A DNA stretch of 64,000 nucleotides from Bacteroidota bacterium (GCA_029557915.1 JAKQHS010000157.1:1-64000); one strand, 5' to 3'. Positions 25,941 to 35,450 are shown, numbered from the stretch's first letter. The notes: generated by a model not told the origin, from the sequence alone. Made by a program: numbers and translations.

Positions 25941-26118
25941 GGTTGTACCCGCCCTTGTATGTCATCCGGGTGAGCGGTCCATCAAAATTATATATTTAAC
26001 CCATTGGCATTCTCCCCATGATGGATTTGTATTAATGCGGTTTTATAGGGAAACCCGTATACCTGTTCTGTATATTTAACCCATGACAGCCTCTTAATAT
26101 AGTATTTGTAAAATAATC

Positions 26119-26256
26119 ATGAAAGCTTTAAGTGTTCTTCTTTGTGCACTGAATTTCCTTGTCATGGATCAACTCCTTTCGCAGGATCCTTGCCCCTTGG
26201 ATCTCATCCGCCAGCACTCCCGTTTGAACATTTTCCAAACCGCATGTATGCCGTGA
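26119..26256 (+). CDS. short frame holding a signal peptide, out of frame with the next gene
   Basis: From the ATG at 26119 the frame encodes MKALSVLLCALNFLVMDQLL followed by SQDP, a good signal peptide. It stops at 26254-26256 after 45 codons. The large protein in the next frame lacks any export signal of its own. The two probably formed one gene, broken by a small indel between about 26180 and 26220. Confidence 0.6.
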   Translation: MKALSVLLCALNFLVMDQLLSQDPCPLDLIRQHSRLNIFQTACMP

Positions 26257-28406
26257 TATGGCGCAACTGGAATCTGGTTGACCCGGACCGGATCGCACAA
26301 ACGATAGGCTGTACGGCTGAAGACATTCACTCCATTGCCGCCTCTATGGGTCTTCCGCCGGCCCAACCTATACCACCAGGCTTTAGAAAACAACTTTACA
26401 TCACCGTCCTGAGGCGAAACTGGCATCTCCTCCCTTATGATCAATTGCTTAACCTGGCTGATATGACTCCTCAGGAATTGGAATTTTCGCTCAAAGAGGA
26501 TGACTTTTTATTTCATAAGTTTGGAAATCTCAAACCGGCCTGCCTCCCCCTGAAATATTCTGCACCCAATCCACAGGAACGGGCCATAGCCTGGGAAATT
26601 AAACAACTTGTCGGAAAAAAATTTAAAAAATCGTTTAAGATTCCGGCCGAACCCCTTTTCGGTTTTATACAGGATATGCGTAACCGGGATTTGTCTGTCC
26701 CGATCCCGGTCGCTGACCTTTCGGCAGCAGAGGGTTTGCGTTTTATCTATTCTTATTTTGGTGTTTTTGGAGATCCTCTCATCGATGACCACAGCGATCC
26801 CTATCCGGAAGGACTGCTTGCCAAGCTGGCGTCTAAAGGGATAAACGGCGTCTGGATGCACATCGTCCTGAACCAGTTGGCTCCTGGCGGTAAGGAATTT
26901 CCTGAATTCGGTGCAGGACATCAAACCCGCCTGGCGAACCTCAAACGGATTTCACAACAAGCCAAAAAATACGGCATCAAAATATCCCTCTACGTAAACG
27001 AACCGCGTGCCATGCCTTTGGCTTTTTTCAAAAACCGGTCGTCCCTGGCAGGAGTACAACAGGGAAATTATATGACGATGTGCACAAGCAATGAAACAGT
27101 CCTGAACTGGATCACCCATTCTCTGGCCTATGTATTTAAAGAAGTGCCGGATCTGGGTGGCATTTTTACCATTACGGCCTCAGAAAATTTAACTCATTGT
27201 GCTTCGCATGACCATCAGGCTGGCTGTCCGCGATGCAGCAAACGCGACTATGCAGATATTATTGCAGAAGTAAACCAAGCCATGGAACTTGGGGTCCACC
27301 GGGCCAATCCGGACGCTAAAGTCATCGCCTGGGACTGGGGATGGCATGGCCATGGGGATGCACCGGATATTATTGCCCGTTTGCCGAAATCGGTCTGGCT
27401 GATGTCGGTGAGCGAATGGGCCAAACCCATTGAAAGGGGAGGGATCGTTTCGCAGGTCAATGAATATTCCATGTCTGCTGTTGGCCCGGGGCCAAGGGCG
27501 CAAAGGCATTGGGCGCTGGCCAAAGAAGCAGGTCTTAAAACGGTGGCAAAAGTCCAATTCAACAACAGTTGGGAGCTCTCGTCTGTTCCCTGGATCCCCG
27601 CCCTGGATCTGGTGGCACAACATGCCTCAAATTTGTCCAGGGTGGATGTTGACGGCTTTATGCTCAGTTGGACTTTAGGCGGTTATCCTTCACCCAACCT
27701 GGAAATTGCACAGCGATTTTCACAGGACCCCGGTGCGGATCCAAAAGCCGTGCTGGACAGCCTGGCCATTTCCCGTTATGGGAGCCAGGCCGCTCCCTTT
27801 GCCCGGAAAGCATGGACTTCCTTCAGCAATGCCTTCCTGGAATTTCCATATCACCAAAGTGTGCTCTATTCAGGCCCCCAGCAATATGGACCTTCCAATC
27901 TTCTGTATCCCAAGCCTACCCATTACCTTGCTTCCATGGTCGGTTTCCCTTATGATGATCTCAATAAGTGGAGGGGCCCCTATCCGGCAGATGGGTTCGC
28001 AAAACAATTCGAAAAGGTTGCCGCCGGATGGAAGAAGGGGCTCGATCAGTTTAAAAAAGTATTAATAACGGTCCGCAGAGAAAATAAGGAAACGGCGCTC
28101 AAAGACTGGGGTATTGCCAAAGCGGCCTGGCTGCACTTCGCATCCTCTGCCAACCAGGCCCGGTTTATCCTGTTGCGGGATTCCCTGGGCAAAGCAAGCC
28201 TCTCTTCGGCCAATAAACAAATGTTGAAAAAACAAATAAACCATCTGTTGGATGAAGAGATTAAAATGGCCGTTCAATTGTTTGAGATTATCCGGCGGGA
28301 TTCCCGTATTGGATTTGAAGCGTCCAACCTATATTATTATGTGCCTCAGGACCTGATGGAAAAAGTAATCAATGGCGAGTTTGTGCGTAAAACCTTAACC
28401 CATTAA
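26142..28406 (+). CDS. large glycoside-hydrolase-like protein of unknown specificity (probable N-terminal frameshift)
   Basis: The frame encodes up to 754 residues. Real protein character begins at about residue 25 (ALPFEHFPNRMYAVIWRNW). The N-terminal 130 residues repeat a WRNWxLVxxDxI motif. The middle, residues about 220-520, reads like a TIM barrel of glycoside hydrolase type, with ENLTHCASH and a CPRCSKR cysteine pair, and VIAWDWGWHGHGD. I cannot name a family. The secretion signal lies in another frame at 26119, so the protein may not be exported as it stands. The nominal TTG start at 26142 is not credible as a natural start. Confidence 0.7.
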   Translation: MCTEFPCHGSTPFAGSLPLGSHPPALPFEHFPNRMYAVIWRNWNLVDPDRIAQTIGCTAEDIHSIAASMGLPPAQPIPPGFRKQLYITVLRRNWHLLPYDQLLNLADMTPQELEFSLKEDDFLFHKFGNLKPACLPLKYSAPNPQERAIAWEIKQLVGKKFKKSFKIPAEPLFGFIQDMRNRDLSVPIPVADLSAAEGLRFIYSYFGVFGDPLIDDHSDPYPEGLLAKLASKGINGVWMHIVLNQLAPGGKEFPEFGAGHQTRLANLKRISQQAKKYGIKISLYVNEPRAMPLAFFKNRSSLAGVQQGNYMTMCTSNETVLNWITHSLAYVFKEVPDLGGIFTITASENLTHCASHDHQAGCPRCSKRDYADIIAEVNQAMELGVHRANPDAKVIAWDWGWHGHGDAPDIIARLPKSVWLMSVSEWAKPIERGGIVSQVNEYSMSAVGPGPRAQRHWALAKEAGLKTVAKVQFNNSWELSSVPWIPALDLVAQHASNLSRVDVDGFMLSWTLGGYPSPNLEIAQRFSQDPGADPKAVLDSLAISRYGSQAAPFARKAWTSFSNAFLEFPYHQSVLYSGPQQYGPSNLLYPKPTHYLASMVGFPYDDLNKWRGPYPADGFAKQFEKVAAGWKKGLDQFKKVLITVRRENKETALKDWGIAKAAWLHFASSANQARFILLRDSLGKASLSSANKQMLKKQINHLLDEEIKMAVQLFEIIRRDSRIGFEASNLYYYVPQDLMEKVINGEFVRKTLTH

Positions 28407-28481
28407 CCGCGTCATCCGCACCCTGATTTCCGTCACCCTCCCGTCTGATCTCCTTCAATCTCTATTCTCGGCACAAAAACC

Positions 28482-28489
28482 TATTTTTG
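28482..28489 (+). promoter_or_regulatory. TAnnTTTG -7 element of the mlaE-like operon
   Basis: TATTTTTG matches the -7 consensus and lies 13 nt before the ATG at 28503, implying a leader of only a few bases. Confidence 0.5.
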
Positions 28490-28502
28490 AACACGATAGC
28501 CT

Positions 28503-29273
28503 ATGGCCACCGACACCACACTGAAAAAATTTCTGGACGAAACCGGAAGGATCGCCGTATTTACGGGCCGGTTCCTTAATGAATGGTTCAGGCCCCGTTA
28601 TGAAATTTCCGAGTTTTTCAGGCAATGTTATATCATCGGTTACAAATCCCTGCCCCTGATCGGATTGACCGGGTTTATCATAGGCCTGGTGATGACTATG
28701 CAATTGCGGCCTTCGATGGTCAATTATGGCGTGGAGTCCCAGATCCCGGCCATCGTGGGCATTTCCATTATAAGGGAAATCGGCCCCATCATCACCGCCC
28801 TCATATTTGCCGGCAAAATCGGAAGCAGCATCGGAGCAGAACTGGGCTCCATGAAGGTCACCGAACAGATCGATGCCATGGAGGTCAGCGGCACAAACCC
28901 TTTTAAATACCTGGTGGTATCGCGGGTGCTGGCCACCACCTTTATGTTGCCGGTGCTGGTCCTCCTGAGCGATTGCATCGCGCTCTATGGGTCCTATCTG
29001 GGGGTGAACATTAAAGGGATCACCAGTTGGTCTCTGTTTTGGAACAAGGTTTTTACCAACCTGATCTATGCCGATATTTTCCCCGCTTTTATTAAAACCT
29101 TCTTTTTTGGCTTTATCGTGGGAATCATAGGTTGTTATAAGGGTTACCACAGCAGCAAGGGTACGGAAGGGGTGGGCCGGAGCGCCAATTCCTCCGTAGT
29201 TGTTTCTTCCGTGCTTATTTTTATCACTGACCTCCTCGTGGTTCAGGTCACGGATTTAATAGGATATGGCTGA
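28503..29273 (+). CDS. mlaE: MlaE-family ABC transporter permease
   Basis: The 256-residue membrane protein has five or six hydrophobic segments and the MlaE signature. GLTGFIIGLVMTMQL is followed by EIGPIITALIFAGKIGSSIG and MKVTEQIDAMEVSGTNPFKYL, the conserved coupling region. In characterised systems MlaE is the inner-membrane permease of a phospholipid transporter that maintains outer-membrane lipid asymmetry. It overlaps the ATPase gene by 8 nt and is followed by an MCE gene, giving the minimal E-F-D set. The usual periplasmic MlaB/MlaC genes are not present here. Confidence 0.9.
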   Translation: MATDTTLKKFLDETGRIAVFTGRFLNEWFRPRYEISEFFRQCYIIGYKSLPLIGLTGFIIGLVMTMQLRPSMVNYGVESQIPAIVGISIIREIGPIITALIFAGKIGSSIGAELGSMKVTEQIDAMEVSGTNPFKYLVVSRVLATTFMLPVLVLLSDCIALYGSYLGVNIKGITSWSLFWNKVFTNLIYADIFPAFIKTFFFGFIVGIIGCYKGYHSSKGTEGVGRSANSSVVVSSVLIFITDLLVVQVTDLIGYG

Positions 29274-30072
29274 CCCGGATTCAAACGATACCGTCATTTC
29301 CGGTGTGGCGCCGGGGATTTCCCGGTCTGCTCCGCAGTCCAAGGAGGAGGTGATCGTCATTTCCCATCTTTACAAATCGTTCGGGTCCAACCGGGTCCTC
29401 CAGGATTTTAATCTCACTCTCTATAAAGGCCAAAACATCGTCGTGCTCGGTAAATCCGGTTCCGGCAAATCGGTTTTGATCAAATGCATCATCGGCTTGC
29501 TCAGGCCGGATGCGGGAGAGATTTTCGTATTTGGAAAAAATGTTCCCGAACTGAACCATTTCGCCCTGGATGAACTGAGGGCCAGGATCGGATTTTTGTT
29601 TCAAAGCAATGCCCTCTATGACTCCATGACCGTAAGGGACAACCTCGAATTCCCCCTGCGACGCCACTGGATCCAGGTGACCCAGGCTCAGGTAAACGAC
29701 ATGGTGATGGAAGCCCTGGAAGATGTAGGACTGGCCCATACCGTGGATATGATGCCGGTGGAACTGTCCGGGGGCATGCGCAAAAGGATAGCCCTGGCGC
29801 GCACCCTGATCCTCAAACCCGATATTATCCTCTACGACGAGCCGACTACGGGATTGGACCCGATCACGGGAAAGGAAATCATCGACCTGATCGTGGAAAT
29901 CCAAAATAAATACAACACCGCCTCCCTCATCATTTCCCACGACATGAATTGTGTGCGGCTGGCCAGCGACCTGGTAGCCGTTCTGATTGAAGGGAAATGT
30001 TATGCCCTGGACACCTATGACCGCCTGAAGTCGAGTACGGACCCGAACGTGAAACCGTTTTTTGAACAATAA
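29266..30072 (+). CDS. mlaF: MlaF-family ABC transporter ATP-binding protein
   Basis: The 268-residue ATPase has Walker A GKSGSGKS (62-69), the signature LSGGMRKR typical of MlaF rather than the common LSGGQ, and Walker B ILYDEPTTGLDP. The N-terminus carries about 28 extra residues before the domain. It drives lipid movement through the MlaE permease encoded just upstream; the two genes overlap by 8 nt. An MCE protein gene follows after 17 nt. Confidence 0.9.
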   Translation: MADPDSNDTVISGVAPGISRSAPQSKEEVIVISHLYKSFGSNRVLQDFNLTLYKGQNIVVLGKSGSGKSVLIKCIIGLLRPDAGEIFVFGKNVPELNHFALDELRARIGFLFQSNALYDSMTVRDNLEFPLRRHWIQVTQAQVNDMVMEALEDVGLAHTVDMMPVELSGGMRKRIALARTLILKPDIILYDEPTTGLDPITGKEIIDLIVEIQNKYNTASLIISHDMNCVRLASDLVAVLIEGKCYALDTYDRLKSSTDPNVKPFFEQ

Positions 30073-30089
30073 TGAGCTAATGCATCGAG

Positions 30090-31091
30090 ATGGCAAAAAC
30101 GATTTTTAATTATGTCAAGCTGGGTATTTTCGTCATTGCCGGTATGGCCTTCCTGGTCATCCTGCTCTATTATATCGGAAAAAACCGGAATATTTTTCAT
30201 CCTTCCTTCCTGCTGAAAACCCATTTTCAGCATATCCAGGGCCTCCAGCCGGGCAACAATGTGCGGTATGCCGGCATCCAGGCCGGAGCGGTGAAAAGCA
30301 TCAACATCCTCAACGATACCCTGATCGAAGTAGTCCTGGATATAGACAATAAATTTAAAAACATCATTCGCCAAAATGCCCGGGTCTCTATCGGGAACGA
30401 CGGTTTTGTCGGAAATAAAATCGTCAACATCGAACCGGTGAAAGAAGAGGCGGCCCTGGTGGAAGAGGACAACGTCCTGGCCTCCAAAGAAGCGCTGGAT
30501 ACCGACGCCGCCCTGCGCACCTTGTCCGGAACCAACCAGGACATCGCGGACATCGCGCGGGAATTGAAAACCCTGCTCACCAATATCAACCAAAACCCGG
30601 CCCTGGTCAAACTGGTCACCTCTGACGAAATCCCAAACGACATCAGAGCCGCCCTCGCTGACATTCGCCGGGCAGCCCATCAATTGCAACTTTCCGCCGC
30701 TGAGGTCAATACCCTGCTTGACAGCGTGAGCCGGGGCAAAGGAAGCCTGGGCGCACTGTTCCAGGACACCTTGATCTATGCCAACCTGCTGAATACCTCT
30801 GAAAAAATAAAGCTGGCCGGAGAAGAGAGTAACCGCATCACCCGGCAGGTCAGCCAGGTCGTGCAATCGCTGAAAGACCATATTGACCAGGGTAAAGGGC
30901 CTGTCCAGGCCATCCTGCGGGATTCCTCCATGACCCACTCTCTTCAAAATTCCCTGGAGAATATTGAAAAAGGGACCTCTTCTTTCAACCAGAATATGGA
31001 AGCGCTGAAAACCAATTTTTTATTCCGCGGATATTTCAGAAGATTGGATAAAAAAGAGAAAAAAGACAGTTTAAGGGCCGTCCGGGAGTAA
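30090..31091 (+). CDS. mlaD: MlaD-like MCE domain protein
   Basis: The 333-residue protein has one N-terminal membrane helix (residues 9-29). It then has one MCE domain at about residues 38-115 (GLQPGNNVRYAGIQAGAVKSI), which in MlaD forms a hexameric lipid-binding ring. The rest is a long helical, probably coiled-coil tail. The tail resembles single-MCE proteins that reach into the periplasm, and is longer than in E. coli MlaD (183 residues). It is the last gene of the mlaE-mlaF-mlaD set. Confidence 0.88.
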   Translation: MAKTIFNYVKLGIFVIAGMAFLVILLYYIGKNRNIFHPSFLLKTHFQHIQGLQPGNNVRYAGIQAGAVKSINILNDTLIEVVLDIDNKFKNIIRQNARVSIGNDGFVGNKIVNIEPVKEEAALVEEDNVLASKEALDTDAALRTLSGTNQDIADIARELKTLLTNINQNPALVKLVTSDEIPNDIRAALADIRRAAHQLQLSAAEVNTLLDSVSRGKGSLGALFQDTLIYANLLNTSEKIKLAGEESNRITRQVSQVVQSLKDHIDQGKGPVQAILRDSSMTHSLQNSLENIEKGTSSFNQNMEALKTNFLFRGYFRRLDKKEKKDSLRAVRE

Positions 31092-31131
31092 CCCGTTTAT
31101 CCCGTTGCGGCTGAAAGGAGATATTAATAAA

Positions 31132-32151
31132 ATGGAATCAGATCATTCTTCCCCGGCGATCTCCCTCTTGCCAAAAGTTGAATTGCATCTCCACCTGGAT
31201 TGCTCCCTGAGTTATCATGCCCTGCACCTCCTGGACCCGCAAATCACCCGGGATCAATACCACCGCCAGTTTATGGCTCCGGCCAAATGTTCAGGCCTGA
31301 TGGAATTGATCACCCCCGTATTTCAGTCCCTTAAATACATGCAGACGGCGGAACAACTTGAAGTGGTAGTCCTTGACCTTTTTGAACAGTTAAAAAAGGA
31401 CAAGGTCTTTTACGCGGAAATCCGTTTCGCCCCCCTGCTGCATACCGAAAAAGGTTTGACTCCGGGAGAAGCCGTGAGCATTGTCGAACAAGCCACCGCT
31501 TCCGCGATCAAGCATTACGGCATCCACGCCCGGCTTATATTATGTACCCTGCGGCATTTTACGGAAGCCCAGAGCATGGAGACGGTGGAACTGGTACAGA
31601 CCTTTAAAAACAGTCATGTGACTGGCTTTGACCTGGCTGCGGACGAAGCCGGTTACCCGGTGGACCAACACCGTAAAGCTTATGACTATGCCCATCAAAC
31701 CGGCATCCCCTGCACCTGCCATGCCGGCGAGGCAAGGGGGGCGGACAGCGTATGGGAATGCCTGCGCGAACTCCGGCCTTCCCGGATCGGCCATGGGGTC
31801 AGGAGCATAGAAGATCCGGCCTTGATTCAATACCTCAGGGATCAACACATTCACCTCGAGATCTGTCCTTCCAGCAATGTTCAGATGAATCTCGTCGAAA
31901 CCTACGGGGAGCATCCGGTCGATAAATTATACCGGCTGGGAGTCTCCCTGGGGATCAATACGGACAACCGGACCCTGTCGGATATCACCCTTACCCGGGA
32001 ATATGAAAAACTGCAAAGCCACTTTTCCTGGGGAATCCGCCACTTCCTGGATTGCAATCTCCATGCCATCCGGGCTGCGTTTATCCCTGAACCCTTAAAG
32101 CAGGAGCTTGCGGAGCGTATTATGGCCGAATATAAATCCATGAATGTATGA
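31132..32151 (+). CDS. add: adenosine deaminase
   Basis: This 339-residue enzyme of purine salvage converts adenosine to inosine. Zinc ligands and catalytic residues are visible: HLHL at His19/His21, CHAGE (His and catalytic Glu), RIGHGVRS, and GINTDNR, which carries the Asp ligand. The start at 31132 is supported by an AAAGGAG Shine-Dalgarno-like sequence 11 nt upstream. An in-frame TTG at 31105 is less likely. The gene lies between the MCE gene and a LolA-like gene, whose start it overlaps (ATGA), although its function seems unrelated to lipid transport. Confidence 0.9.
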   Translation: MESDHSSPAISLLPKVELHLHLDCSLSYHALHLLDPQITRDQYHRQFMAPAKCSGLMELITPVFQSLKYMQTAEQLEVVVLDLFEQLKKDKVFYAEIRFAPLLHTEKGLTPGEAVSIVEQATASAIKHYGIHARLILCTLRHFTEAQSMETVELVQTFKNSHVTGFDLAADEAGYPVDQHRKAYDYAHQTGIPCTCHAGEARGADSVWECLRELRPSRIGHGVRSIEDPALIQYLRDQHIHLEICPSSNVQMNLVETYGEHPVDKLYRLGVSLGINTDNRTLSDITLTREYEKLQSHFSWGIRHFLDCNLHAIRAAFIPEPLKQELAERIMAEYKSMNV

Positions 32152-32990
32152 ATTCCCTGACCCGAAATATTGTTGAATCATCAGAATGTTGCATTTCAAA
32201 ATATTTAATCCTTAAATCTTTCCCCATCCTGCGAATCCTACCCTTCATACGAATCCTATCAATCCTACCAATCCTATTAATCCTACCCATCCTATCAACG
32301 GGCCAGACTGCACTGGAAATCGTAAAAAAGGCGGATGCTAAAATGAGGGGCAATACTTCCCAGGTTGAAATGAACATCAAAACCATCCGCCCCTCATGGT
32401 CCCGCGAAATGGACCTCCGGGTATGGAGTAAGGGCAATGATTTTGCAATGATCCTGATCCAATCCCCGGCCCGGGACCGCGGCATTACTTTTCTGAAAAG
32501 AGGCAAGGAAGTATGGAATTGGATACCCACCCTGGAAAAAACCATTAAACTGCCCCCGTCCATGATGAGCCAGAGCTGGATGGGGACCGACTTTACCAAC
32601 GACGACCTGGTCCGGGAATCTTCCGTGATCCGTGATTTTGAACACAGCCTGGGGACGGATACCCTGATCCTGGGTCGACCCTGTCATACCATCTGGATGG
32701 TCCCTAAACCCGAAGCCGCTGTAGTCTGGGGAAAACTGATGGTATGTATTGATAAAAAGGACTTTATGGAATTGCATACCCGGTTTTACGACGAAGAAGG
32801 ACAACTGGTCAATATCATGAATGCCTATGATCCCGCCCTCCTGGGCGGGCGTCTGATTCCCACGCGATTTGAAATCATCCCCGTCGAAAAAAGGAACCAG
32901 AAAACCGAGATGCGCTACAAAAAAGTGGTTTATGACCAACCGATCGCCGATGGCTTTTTTTCAATTAACAATATGAAAAACATCCGTTGA
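32148..32990 (+). CDS. LolA-like outer-membrane lipoprotein-sorting protein
   Basis: The 280-residue protein has a LolA/LppX-like beta-sheet fold after residue 52. Examples are RITFLKRGKEVWNWIP-like strands and the segment PSMMSQSWMGTDFTNDDLVRES, which is typical of the outer membrane lipoprotein-sorting family. The first 50 residues are a strange hydrophobic segment built from repeated Ile-Leu-X units encoded by a 9-bp DNA repeat, which likely serves as the signal peptide. The start overlaps the adenosine deaminase stop. Two FtsX-type permeases, an ATPase and a barrel protein follow, so it probably carries lipid or lipoprotein across the periplasm. Confidence 0.85.
   Translation: MNSLTRNIVESSECCISKYLILKSFPILRILPFIRILSILPILLILPILSTGQTALEIVKKADAKMRGNTSQVEMNIKTIRPSWSREMDLRVWSKGNDFAMILIQSPARDRGITFLKRGKEVWNWIPTLEKTIKLPPSMMSQSWMGTDFTNDDLVRESSVIRDFEHSLGTDTLILGRPCHTIWMVPKPEAAVVWGKLMVCIDKKDFMELHTRFYDEEGQLVNIMNAYDPALLGGRLIPTRFEIIPVEKRNQKTEMRYKKVVYDQPIADGFFSINNMKNIR
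32252..32296 (+). repeat. in-frame 9-bp tandem repeat encoding the signal-peptide core
   Basis: Five adjacent 9-bp units of the type aatcctatc/aatcctacc occupy 32252-32296, with two related units upstream (from 32224). In the gene's frame each unit encodes Ile-Leu plus Ser, Pro or Leu. Slippage by one unit would change the hydrophobic core by three residues without a frameshift. Confidence 0.85.
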
Positions 32991-34207
32991 TGTGGCTGAT
33001 CAAACTGGCTTGGAAAAACATCTGGCGCAACCGCAACCGCACCCTGATCTCCATGTCGGCCATTTTTTTTGCAGTGATCTTTTCCGTGGTGGCCAACAGC
33101 CTCTGGAAAGGGACCTTCGGCGCCCTGATCCAAAACCTGGTAGGCTATTACTCGGGGTATATCCAGATCCAGCAGGCTGGGTATTGGGATGAGCAGGTGC
33201 TGGACAACAGCCTGGAATGGTCGGATTCCCTGAAAGCCGAAATTTCCGGAGAAAACAATATCGATGCCTTGAGTCCAAGACTGGAGTCCTTTGCCCTGAT
33301 GTCGTCGGGGGATATTACCAAGGGATGCCTGGTGGTAGGGATCGACCCCATGAGAGAGTCGGAAGTCACCCAACTCCAGGAACGTTTAAAAAAAGGGCGG
33401 TACCTTGAATCCGGAGACCAGGCCATCCTTCTCACCGAAGGCCTTGCCGAACAACTGCAACTCAGCCTGGAGGATACCGTATACATCATCGGCCAGGGTT
33501 TTCATGGCGCTACGGCTGCGGGGAAGTACCCGATAAAAGGGATCCTCAAATACGGCGCACCGGACCTCAATAACCGACTGGCTTTTTTGTCCCTTCCCGC
33601 GGCCCAGGAACTTTATGGCGCCGAAAACCGGGCCACCTCCGTTGTAATTTCCCTGCATGACCAAAACCTTTTGGAAGAAACTGTACTCGGATTGAAAAAG
33701 CGCCTTGATTCCGGGCTGGTGGCAATGACCTGGAAGGACATGATGCCCGAAATCGTCCAGCACATGAAGACCGACCATTTCACCATGCAAATCATCCAAT
33801 ACCTCCTTTACCTGCTGATCGCTTTCGGGATCTTCGGTACCCTGACCATGATGATGGTGGAAAGGCAGTTTGAAATGGGTATGCTGATCGCGCTCGGCAT
33901 GAAAAAAGGAAATATGATCCTGCTGATGGTGATTGAATCGGTATTCACGGTGATCACCGGTTGCCTGGCCGGACTGGCGGCAAGCATCCCGGTGGCTTTT
34001 TATTTTAAAAATAATCCCATCCGCTTTGGAGGTGAATTTGGAAAGGCCTATGAACGATTTGGTTTTGAAGCGGTCATGCCGGGATCGACCGAACCGGGCA
34101 TTTTCTGGTCCCAGGGCCTGATCGTTTTATGCCTTGGACTCCTTCTTTCACTCTATCCATTGTATAAAATCCTGCGGATGGACCCCGTCAAAGCCATGAG
34201 AAGATAA
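32990..34207 (+). CDS. FtsX/LolE-type ABC transporter permease
   Basis: The roughly 405-residue permease has the MacB/LolC/LolE layout: one N-terminal helix (KNIWRNRNRTLISM), a periplasmic domain of about 220 residues, then three C-terminal helices. Loop ALGMKKGN and the ending DPVKAMRR are typical of FtsX-domain proteins. The ATG at 32990 overlaps the stop of the LolA-like gene (TGATG). A second permease follows 1 nt downstream, and an ATPase after that, so the two permeases probably form a heterodimer like LolC-LolE. Confidence 0.88.
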   Translation: MWLIKLAWKNIWRNRNRTLISMSAIFFAVIFSVVANSLWKGTFGALIQNLVGYYSGYIQIQQAGYWDEQVLDNSLEWSDSLKAEISGENNIDALSPRLESFALMSSGDITKGCLVVGIDPMRESEVTQLQERLKKGRYLESGDQAILLTEGLAEQLQLSLEDTVYIIGQGFHGATAAGKYPIKGILKYGAPDLNNRLAFLSLPAAQELYGAENRATSVVISLHDQNLLEETVLGLKKRLDSGLVAMTWKDMMPEIVQHMKTDHFTMQIIQYLLYLLIAFGIFGTLTMMMVERQFEMGMLIALGMKKGNMILLMVIESVFTVITGCLAGLAASIPVAFYFKNNPIRFGGEFGKAYERFGFEAVMPGSTEPGIFWSQGLIVLCLGLLLSLYPLYKILRMDPVKAMRR

Positions 34208-34208
34208 G

Positions 34209-35450
34209 ATGAACCACAAAAGCAGGCCGGCCTATCTGATTTTTTCCATGGCATGGAGAAATATCTGGCGCAATAAAATGCGAAGCCTGATCATCATGGC
34301 TTCGGTAGCCCTCGGCGTTTTTTCCGGAGTTGCGATTCTTGGCATTTATAAAGGAATACTCAAGTCCCGGGTCAGGACGGTCATTGACCAGGAAGTCGGG
34401 CACCTTCAAATTCACCACCCGGAATTTAAAAAAGACTTCGGCGCAGCCTATATCATTCCGGGTTCCGACAGCCTGATTCAGCAACTGCTTGGCTGGACTG
34501 AAATCCGGGCTCTTGCCGCGAGGACGGTATCCACAGCCATGCTTTCGGCCGCCACCGGGACCTCCGGCGTCCAGGTAACGGGCATCCGGCCGGAGGAAGA
34601 AGAACAGGTATCCCATATATCCCGTAAAATCGTGGAAGGCAGCCTGTTTGATCCTGCAAAAAAGAACCAGATCCTCATCAGCCGGAAACTGAGCGATAAA
34701 TTAAAGCTCAAACTGGGCAACAAAATCGTACTGACCCTTACAAACAAGGACAACGATATCCAGGCCGGCGCCTTCCGCATATGCGGTTTGTTTCAAACCA
34801 TCAATACCCCGCTGGATGAACGTACCGTCTACCTCAGGCAGGATGAACTCAATGACCTCCTGGCCATTCCCGGGCAATCCCATGAAATCACCCTGATCCT
34901 GCAATCCGATGACCAGCTCGATACCATTCATCAAAGGCTAAAAAGCCGCTTCCCCGCCCTGCTCACCGAAAACTGGAAAGAAATATCCCCCGAAACCAAC
35001 CTGATGGTGGTTTCGCTCGATGAATACATGTTTATCTATATCATCATCATCATGCTGGCCCTGGCCTTCGGCATCATCAATACCATGCTGATGGCCGTTC
35101 TCGAGCGTACCCGGGAAGTCGGTATGATGACCGCCCTGGGATTGACCAAGGCCCGGCTGTTCGGGCTCATTTTATCAGAAACCATATTGTTGACCCTCGC
35201 CGGAGTGCCCGTTGGCATGGGATTGGCCTGGATCCTCATCTGGTATTTTGCCCGCCACGGGATAAATATCGCTGCCGTTGCAAAAGAAGCCATGTCCAGT
35301 TTTGGTTTTGAAAGTTGGATTTTCCCCGAATTTCCTTATGATCAACTGGTGATGGTTTTGTCCATCGTCGCGATCACCGCCTTGCTTTCCTCCATACTCC
35401 CCTCTCTCAAAGCCGTGAATATGCGGCCTTCCGAAGCCTTAAGAAGATAA
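34209..35450 (+). CDS. FtsX/LolC-type ABC transporter permease
   Basis: The 413-residue protein is a paralogue of the permease just upstream, with the same topology. The N-terminal segment is MAWRNIWRNKMRSLIIM. The loop LERTREVGMMTALGLTKARL before the third helix and the ending MRPSEALRR are the FtsX-domain hallmarks. It starts 1 nt after the previous stop and ends 18 nt before the ATPase gene. Together they form a LolCDE-like exporter, which in Proteobacteria extracts lipoproteins from the inner membrane. Confidence 0.88.
   Translation: MNHKSRPAYLIFSMAWRNIWRNKMRSLIIMASVALGVFSGVAILGIYKGILKSRVRTVIDQEVGHLQIHHPEFKKDFGAAYIIPGSDSLIQQLLGWTEIRALAARTVSTAMLSAATGTSGVQVTGIRPEEEEQVSHISRKIVEGSLFDPAKKNQILISRKLSDKLKLKLGNKIVLTLTNKDNDIQAGAFRICGLFQTINTPLDERTVYLRQDELNDLLAIPGQSHEITLILQSDDQLDTIHQRLKSRFPALLTENWKEISPETNLMVVSLDEYMFIYIIIIMLALAFGIINTMLMAVLERTREVGMMTALGLTKARLFGLILSETILLTLAGVPVGMGLAWILIWYFARHGINIAAVAKEAMSSFGFESWIFPEFPYDQLVMVLSIVAITALLSSILPSLKAVNMRPSEALRR

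Noticed and set aside
31132-32151. Adenosine deaminase inactive because the usual NTDD reads NTDN
   Set aside because: The first Asp, the zinc/catalytic one, is kept, and I recall NTDN in other bacterial deaminases, so the change alone does not suggest loss of function.
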